DNA from: Amoebidium appalachense
Taxonomy: Eukaryota > Ichthyosporea
Length of the DNA: 64,000 nucleotides
Direction: 5' to 3'
NCBI GenBank assembly: GCA_963693365.1
Contig: CAVNZM010000001.1
Coordinates: 3,658,001 to 3,722,000, forward strand
Numbering within the stretch: the stretch's first letter is position 1; each line of letters starts with the position of its first letter. Of this stretch, positions 1-12,302 are shown piece by piece. The position numbers and the translations under genes were made by a program. The notes under the pieces are model-generated. The model was not told where the DNA came from. It made no database searches and saw only the letters and a list, made by a program, of their open reading frames with translations.

Positions 1-28
<28 letters not shown>
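1..28. repeat. poly-C tract at window edge
   Basis: The window opens inside a run of 28 C followed by TCC. It lies upstream of the first visible HMG-CoA reductase exon, so it is probably intronic. No coding sequence is visible between it and position 220. Confidence 0.9.
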
Positions 29-31
<3 letters not shown>

Positions 32-159
32 TTTCTAGCGTATCTTTCTGAAAAGTGAAAGGTCGAAGGTTCCATCATTCCCTGGTCGATTTGTTGTCTT
101 AAATTTTTTTGTGTGTCTTGTGATGTCCCGTGCATTTAGACTGCCCCACATCTCACTCG

Positions 160-220
<61 letters not shown>

Positions 221-222
<2 letters not shown>

Positions 223-346
223 CGTGGAGTCCAGCACGTGCATCACCTTGATGGAGGCCATCAACGGGGGCCAGGACCTGCACATCTCATGCACCATGCC
301 CTCGATAGAGGTCGGCACAGTGGGTGGCGGCACACAGGTGAGATCT

Positions 347-382
<36 letters not shown>

Positions 383-765
383 CCCCGCCCCGCTGCCAGT
401 ATCATCGTACATGGTACCATGTAGTACATTTAACGGCTATGTCGGCATTTCTCGATCGTGATGTAATATTAATTCCATGTCCGGACTTTTCTAAAACGAA
501 CATTACATATATGGAAACTACCAATCAGTGCGCTCAATTTTATCCGCTTCGGCTGGCCGTGAGCCACCATGTACGTGATCCGGTGACGTCATTCTCATTT
601 TCGTTACATCATCAATGACATCATGCAATTATGAACTACGTCATACCTACGTCATAATTGAGAAAGGCCGACATAGACCTTAAACCGTTCTTTTGGAAGG
701 GTTGGGGGGGGGGGGGGGGGCCAAGTTTACGATAGAGGGCCCAACACTCACTGTCTTCAACGCGC

Positions 766-816
<51 letters not shown>

Positions 817-1078
817 CTGCCTGCCCAGTCCACGTGTCTGCGGATGATGGGCATCCAGGGACCCAACAGAGACATCCCGGGTGCAAATGCCCGCAGGCTC
901 GCACAGGTAGAGCCCCCCCAATATGGATGATTATTGTACTACTGCAGCTAGTGATAAGAACGACAATGGTGGGATTGGTGATGGTGGTGGTGGTGGTGGT
1001 AATAGGTAATAGGCAGCAGTTTTGGCAAAGTAATGGTATAGGTATGACTCTAGACACTCCCCCCCCATCCCACCAACC

Positions 1079-1113
<35 letters not shown>

Positions 1114-1746
1114 ACACACGCGCACAACCACACACACCACCGCCACCATCACCACCACACGCACGCAAGAAAGCACATTCCAAAAATTCAATAGTTTCAA
1201 CACACGGACACCAATTATCTTGTGGAGCTCTCCCACTTACTCTCTTGCTTTCTGTGCCTGTCTCTCTCTCTCTCCCTCCCTCCCTCTCTCCTTTCCTCCC
1301 TCCCTCTACTCTCTCTCTCTCTCTCTCTCTCTCGCTCTCTCCGTCTCTCTCCCTGCCTCTCTCCCCCTCTCCCCCTCTCCCCCTCTCCCTCCATCTCTCT
1401 CTCTCTTTTTCTCCCTTTCTCCCTTCCTTCCCCCCTCCTTCCCCCTCTCCCTTCCTCCCCTCCCCTCCCCCCCCCCCACCTCCTCTCTCTTTGCGCACGC
1501 AAACACCCCCTCACACCCCCACGTCTCTCGCCCTCTCAGGTTGTGTGTGCTGCTGTGATGGCTGGAGAGCTCTCCCTGATGTCTGCCCTTGCTGCCGGCC
1601 ATCTTGTCAAGAGTCATATGACCCATAATCGGTCCAGCGCAAACCTTGCTAGCGCTGCCGAAATAGCAGAGAAGGAGGAGAAATTCCGTAAATTGCGACA
1701 ACAGTTGTCTCAGAGCTCATTGTCTCTGGCTGGCAACAAGAGTTAG
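221..1746 (+). CDS. HMGR: HMG-CoA reductase, class I, C-terminal three exons (5' partial)
   Basis: This is the end of 3-hydroxy-3-methylglutaryl-CoA reductase, which reduces HMG-CoA to mevalonate with NADPH in the sterol/isoprenoid pathway, normally at the ER membrane. Exons are 221-337, 817-906 and 1540-1746, all joining in phase 0 (39, 30 and 68 codons, then TAG). Exon 1 carries [17 protein letters not shown], a hallmark of the catalytic domain. Exon 2 carries [15 protein letters not shown]. Exon 3 carries MAGELSLM and [13 protein letters not shown], with the catalytic His; the Ser of HNRS matches the AMPK-regulated Ser872 of the human enzyme. Both internal 3' splice sites end a long (CA)n tract, and both donors are followed at once by C-rich sequence. 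The membrane domain and first part of the catalytic domain lie left of the window. The tail after HNRS is charged and poorly conserved, as usual. Family assignment is secure. Confidence 0.96.
338..816 (+). repeat. HMGR intron: C-tract, G-tract, (CA)n
   Basis: The intron begins GTGAGATCTT, then a C-rich run (348-381), about 300 bases of ordinary sequence, a G-run (704-720), and (CA)n from about 768 into the CAG acceptor at 816. No extra exon is seen. Confidence 0.85.
907..1539 (+). repeat. HMGR intron: GGT repeats, C-tract, CT-rich stretch
   Basis: The intron begins GTAGAGCC plus a C-run, holds a short (GGT)n, a 30-bp C-run (1081-1111) and a 210-bp CT-rich stretch (1261-1476). The acceptor is a conventional polypyrimidine CCCTCTCAG at 1531-1539, unlike the two (CA)n acceptors upstream. 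Confidence 0.8.
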
Positions 1747-2318
1747 CGTGTTTTTGCTTGAAAAGTCCGGGGTTTTTTTTTCTTCTTGATATTTTTTAGG
1801 TGATGGGTGTAAGTAGTGGCTAGCATGCTATCTTGTTGGCAGATAAATGTTTTTGTTTGATTGTGTGTACGGGAGTTTGTATATATTCTTTTTTGGGCTC
1901 GATTTTCTTTTGTTTGTGTTCATGTCACTTGCGTTTTTGACTTGTCTTTTTGGCTGTTCGTAATGAGAACTAGATACAGTTGCGAGCTTCAAGTTCGCTA
2001 GTCAGGTATGATTTTTTGGATATTATTTTGCATTAACACACACTCTCTCTCTCTTTTTGTTTTTGTTTTGTTTTTGTTTTTGTTTTAGTTTTAACCGGTT
2101 GAAGTTCTTCTTAGGGTGTTGGTTGTGTTCCCAATGAGCTGTAGTTAAACGCTTTCATAGTGCACAGTATAAACGTTTCTCTTTTCTCTGGAATAGGCCT
2201 AAGTGTTCATTTTTACTTGTAGGATTAGGTGTTTAAATTAATGAACAAAAGTTGTGAAGACGAGGAAATACACCAAGGCACCCTCGTGCACACACACGGG
2301 CAGGGTCATTTTCACACA

Positions 2319-2378
<60 letters not shown>

Positions 2379-4366
2379 CGCACTCTTACGCAACCTACAC
2401 ACCCCAAATAGTATAAAGCCGCTGGGAGCACGCCTAGCCAACTAGCCTGCTTTTAGCCTTATTAGGTTATGTATATGACAACACTATTGGATTGTGGCGC
2501 AATGCCCCACTGTGTATATTTCTGGACACTAGCGTGGCCCCAGGAACCATGCTTTGGGGGAATACCATTAGCCGGCCCCTGGTGGGCGCTGACTGACTCT
2601 CTGGTTCTGTGACTGTCCGAATTTTGTTGCGGGTTTCGTGTTTCACAACCTTCAAATTAGCCCGGTTAACCCCCCCCCCCCCCCCCCCTCCCCCCCCCCA
2701 CCACCACCACCACCACCACCACCACCACCACCACCGCGCCTTCCCGCCCTGCACCTCTTGGAATTTCTGCACTTGCAGCAATGACGTGTGTTGTCTGTCG
2801 TGAACGCGTCCCCGTACATGTACACATCTTCCAAGGGGAAAAGCATTTCTATCGATAACCCTCCTCGTGAGCTCAGACACACGTGTGAGAAGTGTTACAG
2901 TGAGAATTTATCAATTGATTGACCCCGGGCCAGGCTCTCCCTTGACCGACCCCCCCCCCCCCCCCCCCCCCCCCCCTAAGGCAACGGTCAGTAGTCGAAT
3001 ACATATATATATGTGCCTTCGACTATTCTTGGACACGTGCACACGATGTATGAATGTGGGTGTGCACATGCGCGATGTACATGCATATGCGAGTGCACGG
3101 TTCAGCATTCAACATGAAAGACCTGGGCGTCATCTGCATCACACCTAGTCCATCCGATGCATCAGATTCTCCATCAGTAGAAGGCGCGTCACGCCGCCAC
3201 ACGGCACAACACTCGTGCATAAAGCGTGCCCACGTGCACAGACACATCAATATGCCCACTCGTCAAGCGGACAATTGTGTGTACGCACATGGCTATAAAT
3301 AGAAGCACACATATCTCTACGTGGTTGAATTGTATCGTGTGTGTGCGGTAAGTGCAATCGAATGCGCTTTTTTCTTTTTGGCTACATTGTCAATCGGTTC
3401 CATTTTGAAGCTCCTTACACAACACCTTTAATAATTAGGGACTGGCATTTGTTTATTTGTGGCTCGAGTACTGTATACGTATGTATGATTGGCGCATAAC
3501 ATAGTGGCCCCATATCTTAGGTAAATTTAATAATGTACCTAATATAATTGAGTAATCGCCTTGGGCAGTCAACGTCTTTATATGAAATAGCATCAGACGG
3601 TCAACCCCCGACCAATCCTGTTGCTCGGATGCGCTATATTGCCTACAGATTTTAAGCAAGTGCAAAAAGAGAATCACAGATCCAACACTTGAAAGCAATT
3701 GCCGGTTACGTATACCTATCGAATAACAGTTCTATTCCTTTAATTTAAATCAGGCGTGCCCAAGACAACATAACAACACCGGCAACAACAAAAACAAAAA
3801 AAAAGGCTTAAAGCCACGTCTGTGTCTTCAAAAATGCCCACATCCACTCACAAGAAGGGGCAGGCGGGGAAAAGAAAGCAGCAAGACAAAGAAGGAAACA
3901 CACAACGTGATTTCCTATTCCCCATTCAAGACACGCGAGATAACAACTAAATCCAAGATGTGCGAGATAATAATACGATTCGAGATATCCGAAATATTCA
4001 AAGATGGTTCAATTGATAGAAAATCTGCCGAGCACTAAACGCTCCGACAACACAATCAGCATACACCCATGTGTGAAAAAATGTCTCTCTTCCTTTAAAC
4101 CCCCAGGCTCTCATTAGTAAGCGAATGATCAGCCAAGATAGCCGTTGCAACCTACACTAGGACACCCATGTCTGATTTTTTTTTTTTTAAACAGAGGTAT
4201 GGGATTATAATTTAAAAAATAAAGGGCGGTAAAAGGTGGGAGAGGAGAGGGCGGGGAGGAAAAACCCCCGCCTATATCAACATCTCCTTACACTTGGAGG
4301 GGTGGCGTAGTAGGTGGCAATGAATGAATTATGGATTGGTGAATGTACTGATGCTGGTCGTGCTTG

Positions 4367-4414
<48 letters not shown>

Positions 4415-4510
4415 CGTGTGCGTGTGCGTGTGCGTGTGCGTGTGCGTGTGTGTGTGTTTTGGGAGGTCGGGGGGGGGGGGGGGGGGGGGGGGGGAGGTGC
4501 GGGTGGTGGT

Positions 4511-4549
<39 letters not shown>

Positions 4550-4555
4550 CTCGTT
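1747..4555. other. convergent intergenic region
   Basis: Region between the HMGR stop and the LRR gene stop. It holds T-rich probable 3'UTR (1747-2230), a (CA)n tract (2325-2376), a C-run joined to (CCA)n (2671-2734), a C-run (2950-2976), AT-rich unique DNA (3300-4250), (GT)n (4370-4454) and an almost continuous G-run (4469-4549). I see no coding exon in it. Confidence 0.7.
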
Positions 4556-4682
4556 TCAGAGGCCCGGTAGACCATAGCCCATGTAGTTTGGCAGTTGAAG
4601 GGTTTGAAGGGATTTGCTCTTGAGTACCGGGGATACGTCGTGCACCTGACTCTCACCCAGATACTGTGTGTGTGTGTGTGTG

Positions 4683-4723
<41 letters not shown>

Positions 4724-4912
4724 ATGTGCGTGTGCGTGTGCGTGTGTGCGTGTGTGCGTGTGCGTGTACGCGTGTGCAGGTGAATATGTGCCTTGCACGT
4801 GCCGGTCGGTGGCCCAGTGTGTGTTTATGTACGTGGATATGTAGGTGTACAATTTGTTGCCCTTGCTTGGTACAGGGTTTGGCGATGGGGAACGGGGAAC
4901 AGGGGTGAGCCG

Positions 4913-4996
<84 letters not shown>

Positions 4997-5475
4997 GGAG
5001 TGAAGGGGGGGGGGGGGGGGGGGGTGACAACTGCCAAATCCAGGATCAACACACTTATACCATGAAAAGCAATGCTATCCAAGCTGTGCGTAATGGGCTG
5101 TCTTTTGCACATGCAGCCGTATCAATGCATGTGTATATGTTTTGACCTCGAGAATAAGGAGAGGAGGGGAGGGAAGGCGGGGGGGAGGGGGGGGGGGGGA
5201 TCCCTACCAATTCCTTCAGAGCTGTGCACTTTGAGAGGGGCAAAATGTCAGAGACGGCCGTAAACCCAAGGTCTAGGGAGGCCAGACTATGCAGCACGCT
5301 CAGGGGGGATATATCGGTGACTTTCGTGCCTGGTGTGGGCCCCATTGGGTGGATGCCACGTGAGTAAAATCGATCATTTCACTGCGCCTGCTTTGTGAAA
5401 ACAAAGAGGCGAAGAGGAATTGCATCAAAATTAGACTGCCACACTTCACACGGATCCCTTTCCGACCCATCTCCT

Positions 5476-5506
<31 letters not shown>

Positions 5507-5683
5507 TTCCCCCCCCCCACACAAACACCCACCCCCTCCAACCCCCACCCCCTTCCCCCGTCGATCTATGTAAGCAATGTCTGACCACTTGTTACTAAGA
5601 GCTCTAATTGAAGCACAGATGTGTCTCTCTACAAACAGCAGGGGAAGGGATATATACGGGTGGGTGTTGAATATGGGGGGGAA

Positions 5684-5721
<38 letters not shown>

Positions 5722-6215
5722 AATACCGGCCAGGGATAGGGTGACGAGGGCGGTGCACGAAGTGACGACTGTGACGTCACTGACTGGGGTCAGATACAGC
5801 TGCAGCGTGTGCAGGGCAGGACAGCCGGACAGGGGGGTCAAGTCACTGACTTGCGTGGCACTCAGGTGCAGTGTGTGGAGATCGTGGCACGATGATAATG
5901 CACCAATGTCTTCCACCTGTCAAATGGGTTTAGTGAGAAAGAGTAAAAGGGAAGAGGAGGGGGGGGGGGAGGAGGGGGGAGGGGGGGGCAGAGGTTGGTG
6001 GTGTGATGACAATGAAATTTTGCCTTCCACCTGTTAAGAAGTTTTAAAAAGGCCGTTGGAATAAAGATCGTGTGGCACGTGGAGGAGGCAGTATGTACTT
6101 CAGCTGTCCCCCGAGCACCTCTCCACAGACGCCTGCACAACCCCTCCCCCTCCCCCCCCCCCCCCCCCCCCCCCACCCCCCCCACCCCCCCCCCACACAG
6201 AGATAGACATAGGGG

Positions 6216-6248
<33 letters not shown>

Positions 6249-6716
6249 GCACGCACGCACACACACACACACACCTTACACACACCTTGTTGTGGTAGAG
6301 ATGCAGCACTCTCAGATGGGGGCATGCCCTAAGTGGGGCAATCGAGCTGAGACGGTCACAGTCTCGAAGACTGAGTTTATGCAGACCGTGGCAGGTGGAT
6401 AGGGCCGTGAGATCAGACACCTGTGTGCATGGAATACGGTGAATAGTTGCATGAAGAATATGAATACCTGAACACCACGAACACTTGAGTGATGAATGTC
6501 ACGATGATGAGAACAATGAATATTCTGATGAATATCAGCAATAGTTTGATGAACAACATAAAGCAATTTTTTTTTAAACCAAGAAAAAAAGTATGATTAT
6601 GGCTTGGCTGATGGCTCATTATATAAACACTTCGGTTACCCTTCTGTATAGCGAGAGGAAGGCAGGGGGCACGTGGGGGGAGGGGGGGGGGGTTTTAAGG
6701 CAGACGCACACACGCA

Positions 6717-6803
<87 letters not shown>

Positions 6804-6967
6804 TTGTCCTGTTGAGATACAGGTGCACCAGACGGTCACACCCACTCAGTGGACTGATGTCCCACACATTAGTGCAGCTCAAATCGAGATACCTTAGTCT
6901 CCCACAGGCAGACAGACCCCCTATGTGCTCCACCTGTGTACGTGCGTGTACGCGCGTGTGTGTGTAC

Positions 6968-7044
<77 letters not shown>

Positions 7045-7904
7045 GTGTGTGTGTGTGCGTGTGTGTGTGTGTGTGTGTGTGCCTCTGTGTGGAGGAAGTG
7101 GACGGAGGTGTCGCACACATCGGGTTGCACCAAGGTCAGGTCTGTCACAGCCAAAAACACGTGCGCGCACGCGCGTGTAAAATCCGGATTTTGTCAATTT
7201 CTGGATTTAGGATTATAATATTCATCTTATATCCTGACGAAAGCTTCAAATAAGAGTAGAGTAGCTGAAGGTATTACTTACCTACCTGACTGCCATTTTC
7301 TTATCAATGAGTACTCGCGTTAAGGTAGTATGAATTTTACAAATTCCGTTAAAGTAGTACGAATTTTACAAATATGGATCATATCTTTAAGAATATATAG
7401 ATTATTTATCACAAAGGGACATCCCCACAAAGGGTATAGGGACATCTCCAAAATCCATTCAGATCTCCAAAATACATTTCAGATCTTAAAAATACATTTT
7501 AGACCGCTAAAACTCCAATTTTGACACTGTGTGTGTGTGTTCGTGTGTGTGTGTGTGTCTGCGTATGTGTTTGTGTGTGCTCGTAAATGTTTGTGTGCCT
7601 CTGAGGGTGTGTGAGGTGTGTGGGATGTGTGGGATGTGTGTATGGTGTGCGCGTGTGTGTGTGTGTGTGTGTGTGTGGGCGCGTGCGTGTGAGTGTGGAT
7701 GTGTGTGTGGAAGGGGGAGGTTGGTATAGAACAACTAAAACAGGTTTGAAAGGTTTCACACTGACAACACACACACAGCCAGATGCTTACGAGCATGCAG
7801 TTTTGTAACAAGACTTGAACACAAACACTTTCCCACAAGTACAGACATACACGCACTGCACACGGGCATATACACTCAAAAGAGGGACATATAGATACAC
7901 AGGG

Positions 7905-7946
<42 letters not shown>

Positions 7947-9439
7947 CACACTTGTACACACGACCTTGTGAACCTGGCAACAAAGAAAGAGACTTGAAGA
8001 GTGCTAGGAAATGCAAATGTCGACCGAAGAAAGGCTGAGTTGCAAGAGGTTGTTGCTGTTGCTGTTAGAAAACTTCACAGAATACGAGGTACACATTTAA
8101 GAGAGACAACACAACGAAACTATGCAAAAAAAAGATAACACCGGTATGCATCATGAGTAGAGAATTAGGGGGAAGAAGGTGGGAGGGAGGGAGGGAGGGA
8201 GGGAGAGGGGGGGGGGGGGGGGAGGAGGGGGGGAGAGGAGGGGGGGGGGGGGGGGGCGGGGTGGGGGGGGGGGGGGGGGAGGGGGGAGGGGCAAGTCATC
8301 CATAAGGCTCGCTCTCTTTGGGCGCAACCATTCGCCTCGCATGCAAAATTATACTTCAGTTGACACTGGGTCAACCCTTTTGATCATAAACCAAGCAGGT
8401 TACCTAGGCAAGCAGACGCCACAGGCAATAACAGTGGGAAGGCCCCGCAGCAGGGGGGAGGGGGGGGGGGGGGGAGGGGGAGAGCTGAAGGGGGGAAGAG
8501 CCCGGTAAAAAGGGGGGAGGGAGGGGGAGGGGAGGGGGGGGAGAGAGAGAGGGAGACACACACCTTTGTGTTTGCCATTGAGAGATGTTCGAGTGACGGG
8601 CAGGCAGCCAGGGGGTCGAGACAGGCACAGGGGGTGTGGTCTAACCGTACGTGGGTGAGGTGGCGACAGTGTGTGAGGGCACTGATGTCTTGCATCTGTG
8701 TGGAGGAGGGCGGTGTGTGTGTGCGCGTGTGTGTGTGTGCGTATGTGTGTGTGTGTGCGTGTGCGTGTGTGTGTGCAGTGGGTGGGTGAGTGTGTACCGG
8801 GGGGAGGGGGGAGGGGGAGGGGGGAGAGGGTAAGCGATTATGTGCCACAGAGGGGAATGCAGGGATGTATGCGTGTGAGCACAACAGCACAATGCAGAAG
8901 TTGCAGAGCACACACAAAGAGCATGTCATGCTCAGAGGGGGAGAAGGGGGGGGGGGGGGGGGGGGGGGAGGGGGTACCTGAGTGCGGCTCAAGTCGAGAG
9001 TACGAAGATGCTTGCACCCGGCTAGGGCCGAAATGTCGGCCACTCGGGTCAGACGGAGTTTAAGGTGGAGTAGGCGGGGGCAGTGCGTGAGCACAGAGAT
9101 GTCTGATACCTGTGCACTCTCTATCTGTATGTGTACGTGTGTGTGTGTGTGTGTGTGTACGTGTGTGTGTGTGTGTGTGTGCGTGTGTGTATGCGTGTGT
9201 GTGTACTCGTGTGGACGTCAAGAGAGGGAGAGAAAGAAAGGAAGAAAAGGGGATGAGAGAGAATGAGATCGGGGGGGGGAGAGGGGGGGGGGGAGAGAGG
9301 GAGGGTGTGTAAGTGTGTGTGTGTGTGTATGTGTGTGCGTGTGTGCGTGCGTGCGTGTTTGTGGGTGCGTGTGTGCGTGTGTGTGTGCGTGCGTGCGTGC
9401 GTGCGTGCGTGCCTGTGTGTGTGTGTGTATTATGTGTGT

Positions 9440-9496
<57 letters not shown>

Positions 9497-10125
9497 CATG
9501 TGTATGCACGTGTACGGTGTGTGCACGAGTGTCCAACAGTGTGGACGTGAATGCGTGTGTAATCAACTACTCGCACATGTGCACGTGCACACACGGTCTG
9601 TGCGTGTGGGAATAGGAAAGTGTATAGGTGCATGAATATAGGTGTACATGTGAATGCGACCGTGCTGGGTGTTGCGGATTAGTCAAGATCGAAATCGGCT
9701 CGATCGGATTGCCCACATATGGAAACCGTTAAAACAATCATGATACCCAGGGGCGCTGCTACATGTGTTTCTGTGTACACACGTGTGCGTATGGTTGGTG
9801 CAAAGTGTCTGCGTGCTTGTACCCACGCGTACGTGTGCATGCTGTGTGTATGTGCACACGAAACTAGGTATGTGAATACGTGTGTGTACATCTATCTGTG
9901 TGGGTGTGTGTGTGTGTGTGTGTGTTGCATGTGTGTGTATACGTGTAAGTGTGTACATATTTATGCGTGTACATGTACAGGTGTCTGTATACGTGTGTGT
10001 GTGCCCGTACCTACGAGTGGACGTGTCCGTGTGCACGTGTGGACATGCAGGGGTGGAAAGTGAAAGTGGATTCTTGTAGATACTCTTTTTCTTCAAACCC
10101 ATCCCCCCCCCCCCCCCCCCCCCCC

Positions 10126-10159
<34 letters not shown>

Positions 10160-10215
10160 TCTGGAGGTTGTGTGATAGGGATGGCATGGGGTTTGGTGGT
10201 GGTGGTGGTGGTGGT

Positions 10216-10252
<37 letters not shown>

Positions 10253-10869
10253 GACGGGGAGGAGGGGGAGAGGTCAGTACCTCGAGAACGGCCAGTTGGC
10301 AGCAATGACTCAAAGCTGAGATATCTGTCACCATGGTCTGGGATAGACGCAGCACCTGTGTGTGTATGATATAATAGATGAGTCGTTTTTTTTTAAATAT
10401 ATCTCCTGTATCTCAAAGGTTTGTGAACTCAAATAGTGTGAACTCGGTTGTATGCCTGCCCGTTTCTAATCTCTTGTCTTCGAGTTCTGGCTCGTTTTAC
10501 ATTCGGTAAGCTCAAAGAAGGCAACAGACGTTAAAAGAGGGGGGGAGGGGAGGGGGGGGGGGGGGAGGAGGGGGGCAGAGTGAAATGGTGACGGGATGGG
10601 GGAGGCAGAAGGAGAGGAAGAGAAAGCGAGAGCCGTTGGGAGGGGAGTAAGGGGGGGGGGAAGGGGGGGGGGGGGGGAGTCTTTACCTTGAGGTTTGAGC
10701 ATTGGCTGAGGGCAGAGACGTCAGCCACCTCCGTGTGGTCTAGAAATAGCGTCTGGAGGGCCAAGCAGTCGGCTAGAGGGCCAATGTTGGTCACCCGTGT
10801 GTGGCTGAGGTCCACATGCTGTAGCTGGGTGCGTCTGCACACACACACACGTGTGTGTGTGTGTGTGAC

Positions 10870-10942
<73 letters not shown>

Positions 10943-10961
10943 CGCGTGTGTGCGTGCATGT

Positions 10962-10992
<31 letters not shown>

Positions 10993-11191
10993 GGGGGGGG
11001 GGGAGGGGGGTTTGGTGTATGCATGAGAGGGTGAAAAATACGAAAGTAGATAAACATCATAGAACACAGCCCCCCCCCAAAAAAGAAAAACAAAAAATGC
11101 GCAGGCATCCAGACTAGAACTAGGACTGCTGTCGACTCTTCAAGCTATCGTGTATGCCAGGACCCATAAATTGTTCAAAAAGAGTCCCTCA

Positions 11192-11227
<36 letters not shown>

Positions 11228-11748
11228 ATAATAGGTTACATAGTAAGAACTTCACTCACAACAAACGGACACTATGAAGATTATTGTGCCCCCCCCCCCA
11301 AAAAAAAGCATGCACAGAGAGCCTGCTCATTAACAAGAAGAGCCCATCCTCAGGGGTGGGAGACTCAAAGAATTGGGGGGGGGAATACATTCTGAGTCCG
11401 TCGACACAGTTGACTGCTCTGTTTCTGACGGTGGGGAAGGAGACCGCACTGATACGTGGCCAATTGCGTAAAACAACATGAAGCCTGGAGGAGGGTGGGT
11501 GGGGGGGGGGGGGGTAGAATGTGTTACAGAGTAAGAAGTGCACATTCATCGCCGATAAGTGTGTGTGCGCGCGCGCGCGCGCGCGCGTGTGTGTGTGTGG
11601 GTGGGTGGGTGTGCATGTGTGTGTGTGTGTGTGTGCGCGCGCGTGCGTGTGGATATGTGTATGTGAATATGTTGCGGGATATGTTTTTTGCACAAAACAT
11701 ATGAAGGTAGCCTTCTCTTCGTGCCCGTCTCCTCCCCTTTTTCTTTTC

Positions 11749-11781
<33 letters not shown>

Positions 11782-11893
11782 TTGTTGTTGTTGGGGGGGG
11801 GGGGGGGGGGGGGGGGGGGAGAATGAACCAATGCAAGAGGGGCTATGCACCTCCTCTATGTATATGGGCTTTTATCTCCCTCCCTGCATCCCT

Positions 11894-11932
<39 letters not shown>

Positions 11933-12116
11933 AAAAAAAAAGAAAAAAGAATAAGAAGAAGAAGAAGAAGAAGAAGGAGAAGGAGAAGAAGACAGAAAGA
12001 AGAAAGAACGAAAGAACGAAAGAAAGAAACAAATGAATGAAGGGAGTAAGGAAGAAAGAAAACAAGAAAGAAGGAAAAGTAAGGAAAAGAGACGGAGACT
12101 TTAAGAAAGGAAAGCC

Positions 12117-12152
<36 letters not shown>

Positions 12153-12302
12153 GGGGGGGGGGGGGGAGGGGGAGGGGGGGGGGGGGGGGGGGGGGGAGGG
12201 AGGAGGGGATGTATAAATTCAGGAAAGGAAAGAAAAGAAAATATGAAAGAGCAGGTACTTACCTCTCAGGCTGCTCAGCGTAAACCGGCAGAAATCTGAC
12301 CA
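4556..12302 (-). CDS. leucine-rich-repeat protein, multi-exon (5' end not resolved)
   Basis: Exons in coding order: 12263-12302 (tentative), 10687-10834, 10281-10355, 8978-9109, 8564-8695, 6802-6933, 6286-6420, 5727-5916, 5208-5329, 4556-4663 (TGA at 4556-4558). Every join from 10834 onward keeps phase. Each repeat is about 22 residues of the form L-x-L-x-x-T-x-V-x-D-I-S-x-L-x-x-C-x-x-L, for example [20 protein letters not shown] units. Exons 8978-9109, 8564-8695 and 6802-6933 are each exactly 132 bp, two repeats, phase 0-0; 6286-6420 is 135 bp. No signal peptide, membrane segment or other domain is visible, so a solenoid scaffold or binding role is only inferred. The join 10281 to 9109 leaves one repeat about five residues short, so a micro-exon may be missing. 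The repeat resembles LRRs of protist adhesion and scaffold proteins; no ortholog is claimed. Confidence 0.85.
5917..6285 (-). repeat. LRR intron beginning with (GT)n at the donor
   Basis: In sense orientation this intron starts GTGTGTGTAAGG and continues as (GT)n with GC interruptions (plus-strand 6222-6274 is CA/CG). C-runs follow, and the acceptor TTTGACAG is at 5917-5924. The neighbouring intron 6421-6801 starts with about 80 bp of (GT)n directly at the splice site. Confidence 0.75.
6003..6038 (-). pseudogene. decayed partial copy of an LRR exon start
   Basis: On the minus strand an AACAG acceptor followed by GTGGAAGGCAAAATTTCATT resembles the acceptor and start of the real exon at 5727-5916 (GACAG, then GTGGAAGACATTGGTGCATT). 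The match fades after about 35 bases and the LRR consensus is lost. It reads as a broken local duplication inside the intron. Confidence 0.45.
6719..6801. repeat. (CA)n microsatellite abutting an LRR donor
   Basis: About 80 bp of uninterrupted CA on the plus strand. Read on the gene strand it is (GT)n whose first GT is the 5' splice site of exon 6802-6933. Confidence 0.9.
6934..8563 (-). repeat. LRR intron: GT tracts, dispersed repeat fragment region
   Basis: Contains (GT)n (6958-7082; (AC)n in sense, leading toward the acceptor of exon 6802-6933), AT-rich unique sequence (7170-7510), GT-rich stretches (7522-7700), (CA)n (7905-7944) and G-rich blocks (8188-8290, 8455-8545). A diverged dispersed-repeat copy lies between the G blocks. 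A short ORF near 7090-7160 starts like an LRR (VTDLTLV) but does not complete one, so no exon is called. Confidence 0.6.
9110..10280 (-). repeat. LRR intron of GT-rich low-complexity DNA
   Basis: Mostly (GT)n with GTGC variants (9137-9210, 9317-9493), GTGTAC-rich stretches (9780-10040), a C-run joined to a T-run (10104-10147), then (GGT)n and a G-run (10197-10250). A missing micro-exon for the short LRR could be here; I could not place one. Confidence 0.6.
10841..10950. repeat. (CA)n-(GT)n inverted microsatellite before an LRR exon
   Basis: The plus strand reads (CA)n directly followed by a long (GT)n, a self-complementary hairpin. In sense it lies immediately 5' of exon 10687-10834, whose GTGTGTGCAG acceptor is its end. 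Confidence 0.8.
11004..11560 (-). repeat. three diverged dispersed repeat fragments
   Basis: At 11009-11060 (AAAAATACGAAAGTAGATAA), 11228-11345 (GTTACATAGTAAGAAC, then AACAAACGGACACTATG, then AGCCCATCCTCAGGGG) and 11516-11545 (GTGTTACAGAGTAAGAAGTG). The first and third follow G-runs; the second follows a C-run, an exception. Confidence 0.5.
11567..11586. repeat. (GC)n dinucleotide run
   Basis: About 20 bp of alternating GC flanked by (GT)n: a strongly Z-DNA-prone sequence. Confidence 0.9.
11745..12200. repeat. homopolymer cluster: T/G, C/A, GAA and A/G runs
   Basis: Successive blocks: pyrimidine run into T(20+), GTT repeats and G-run (11745-11819); C-run into A-run (11895-11941); purine-only (AAG)/(GAA) stretch (11941-12110); A-run into G-run (12117-12196). 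No coding sequence is visible. Confidence 0.85.

Noticed and set aside
7085-7160. Extra LRR exon (AVTDLTLVQ...)
   Set aside because: Only the first half fits the repeat; flanking exons already join in phase without it.
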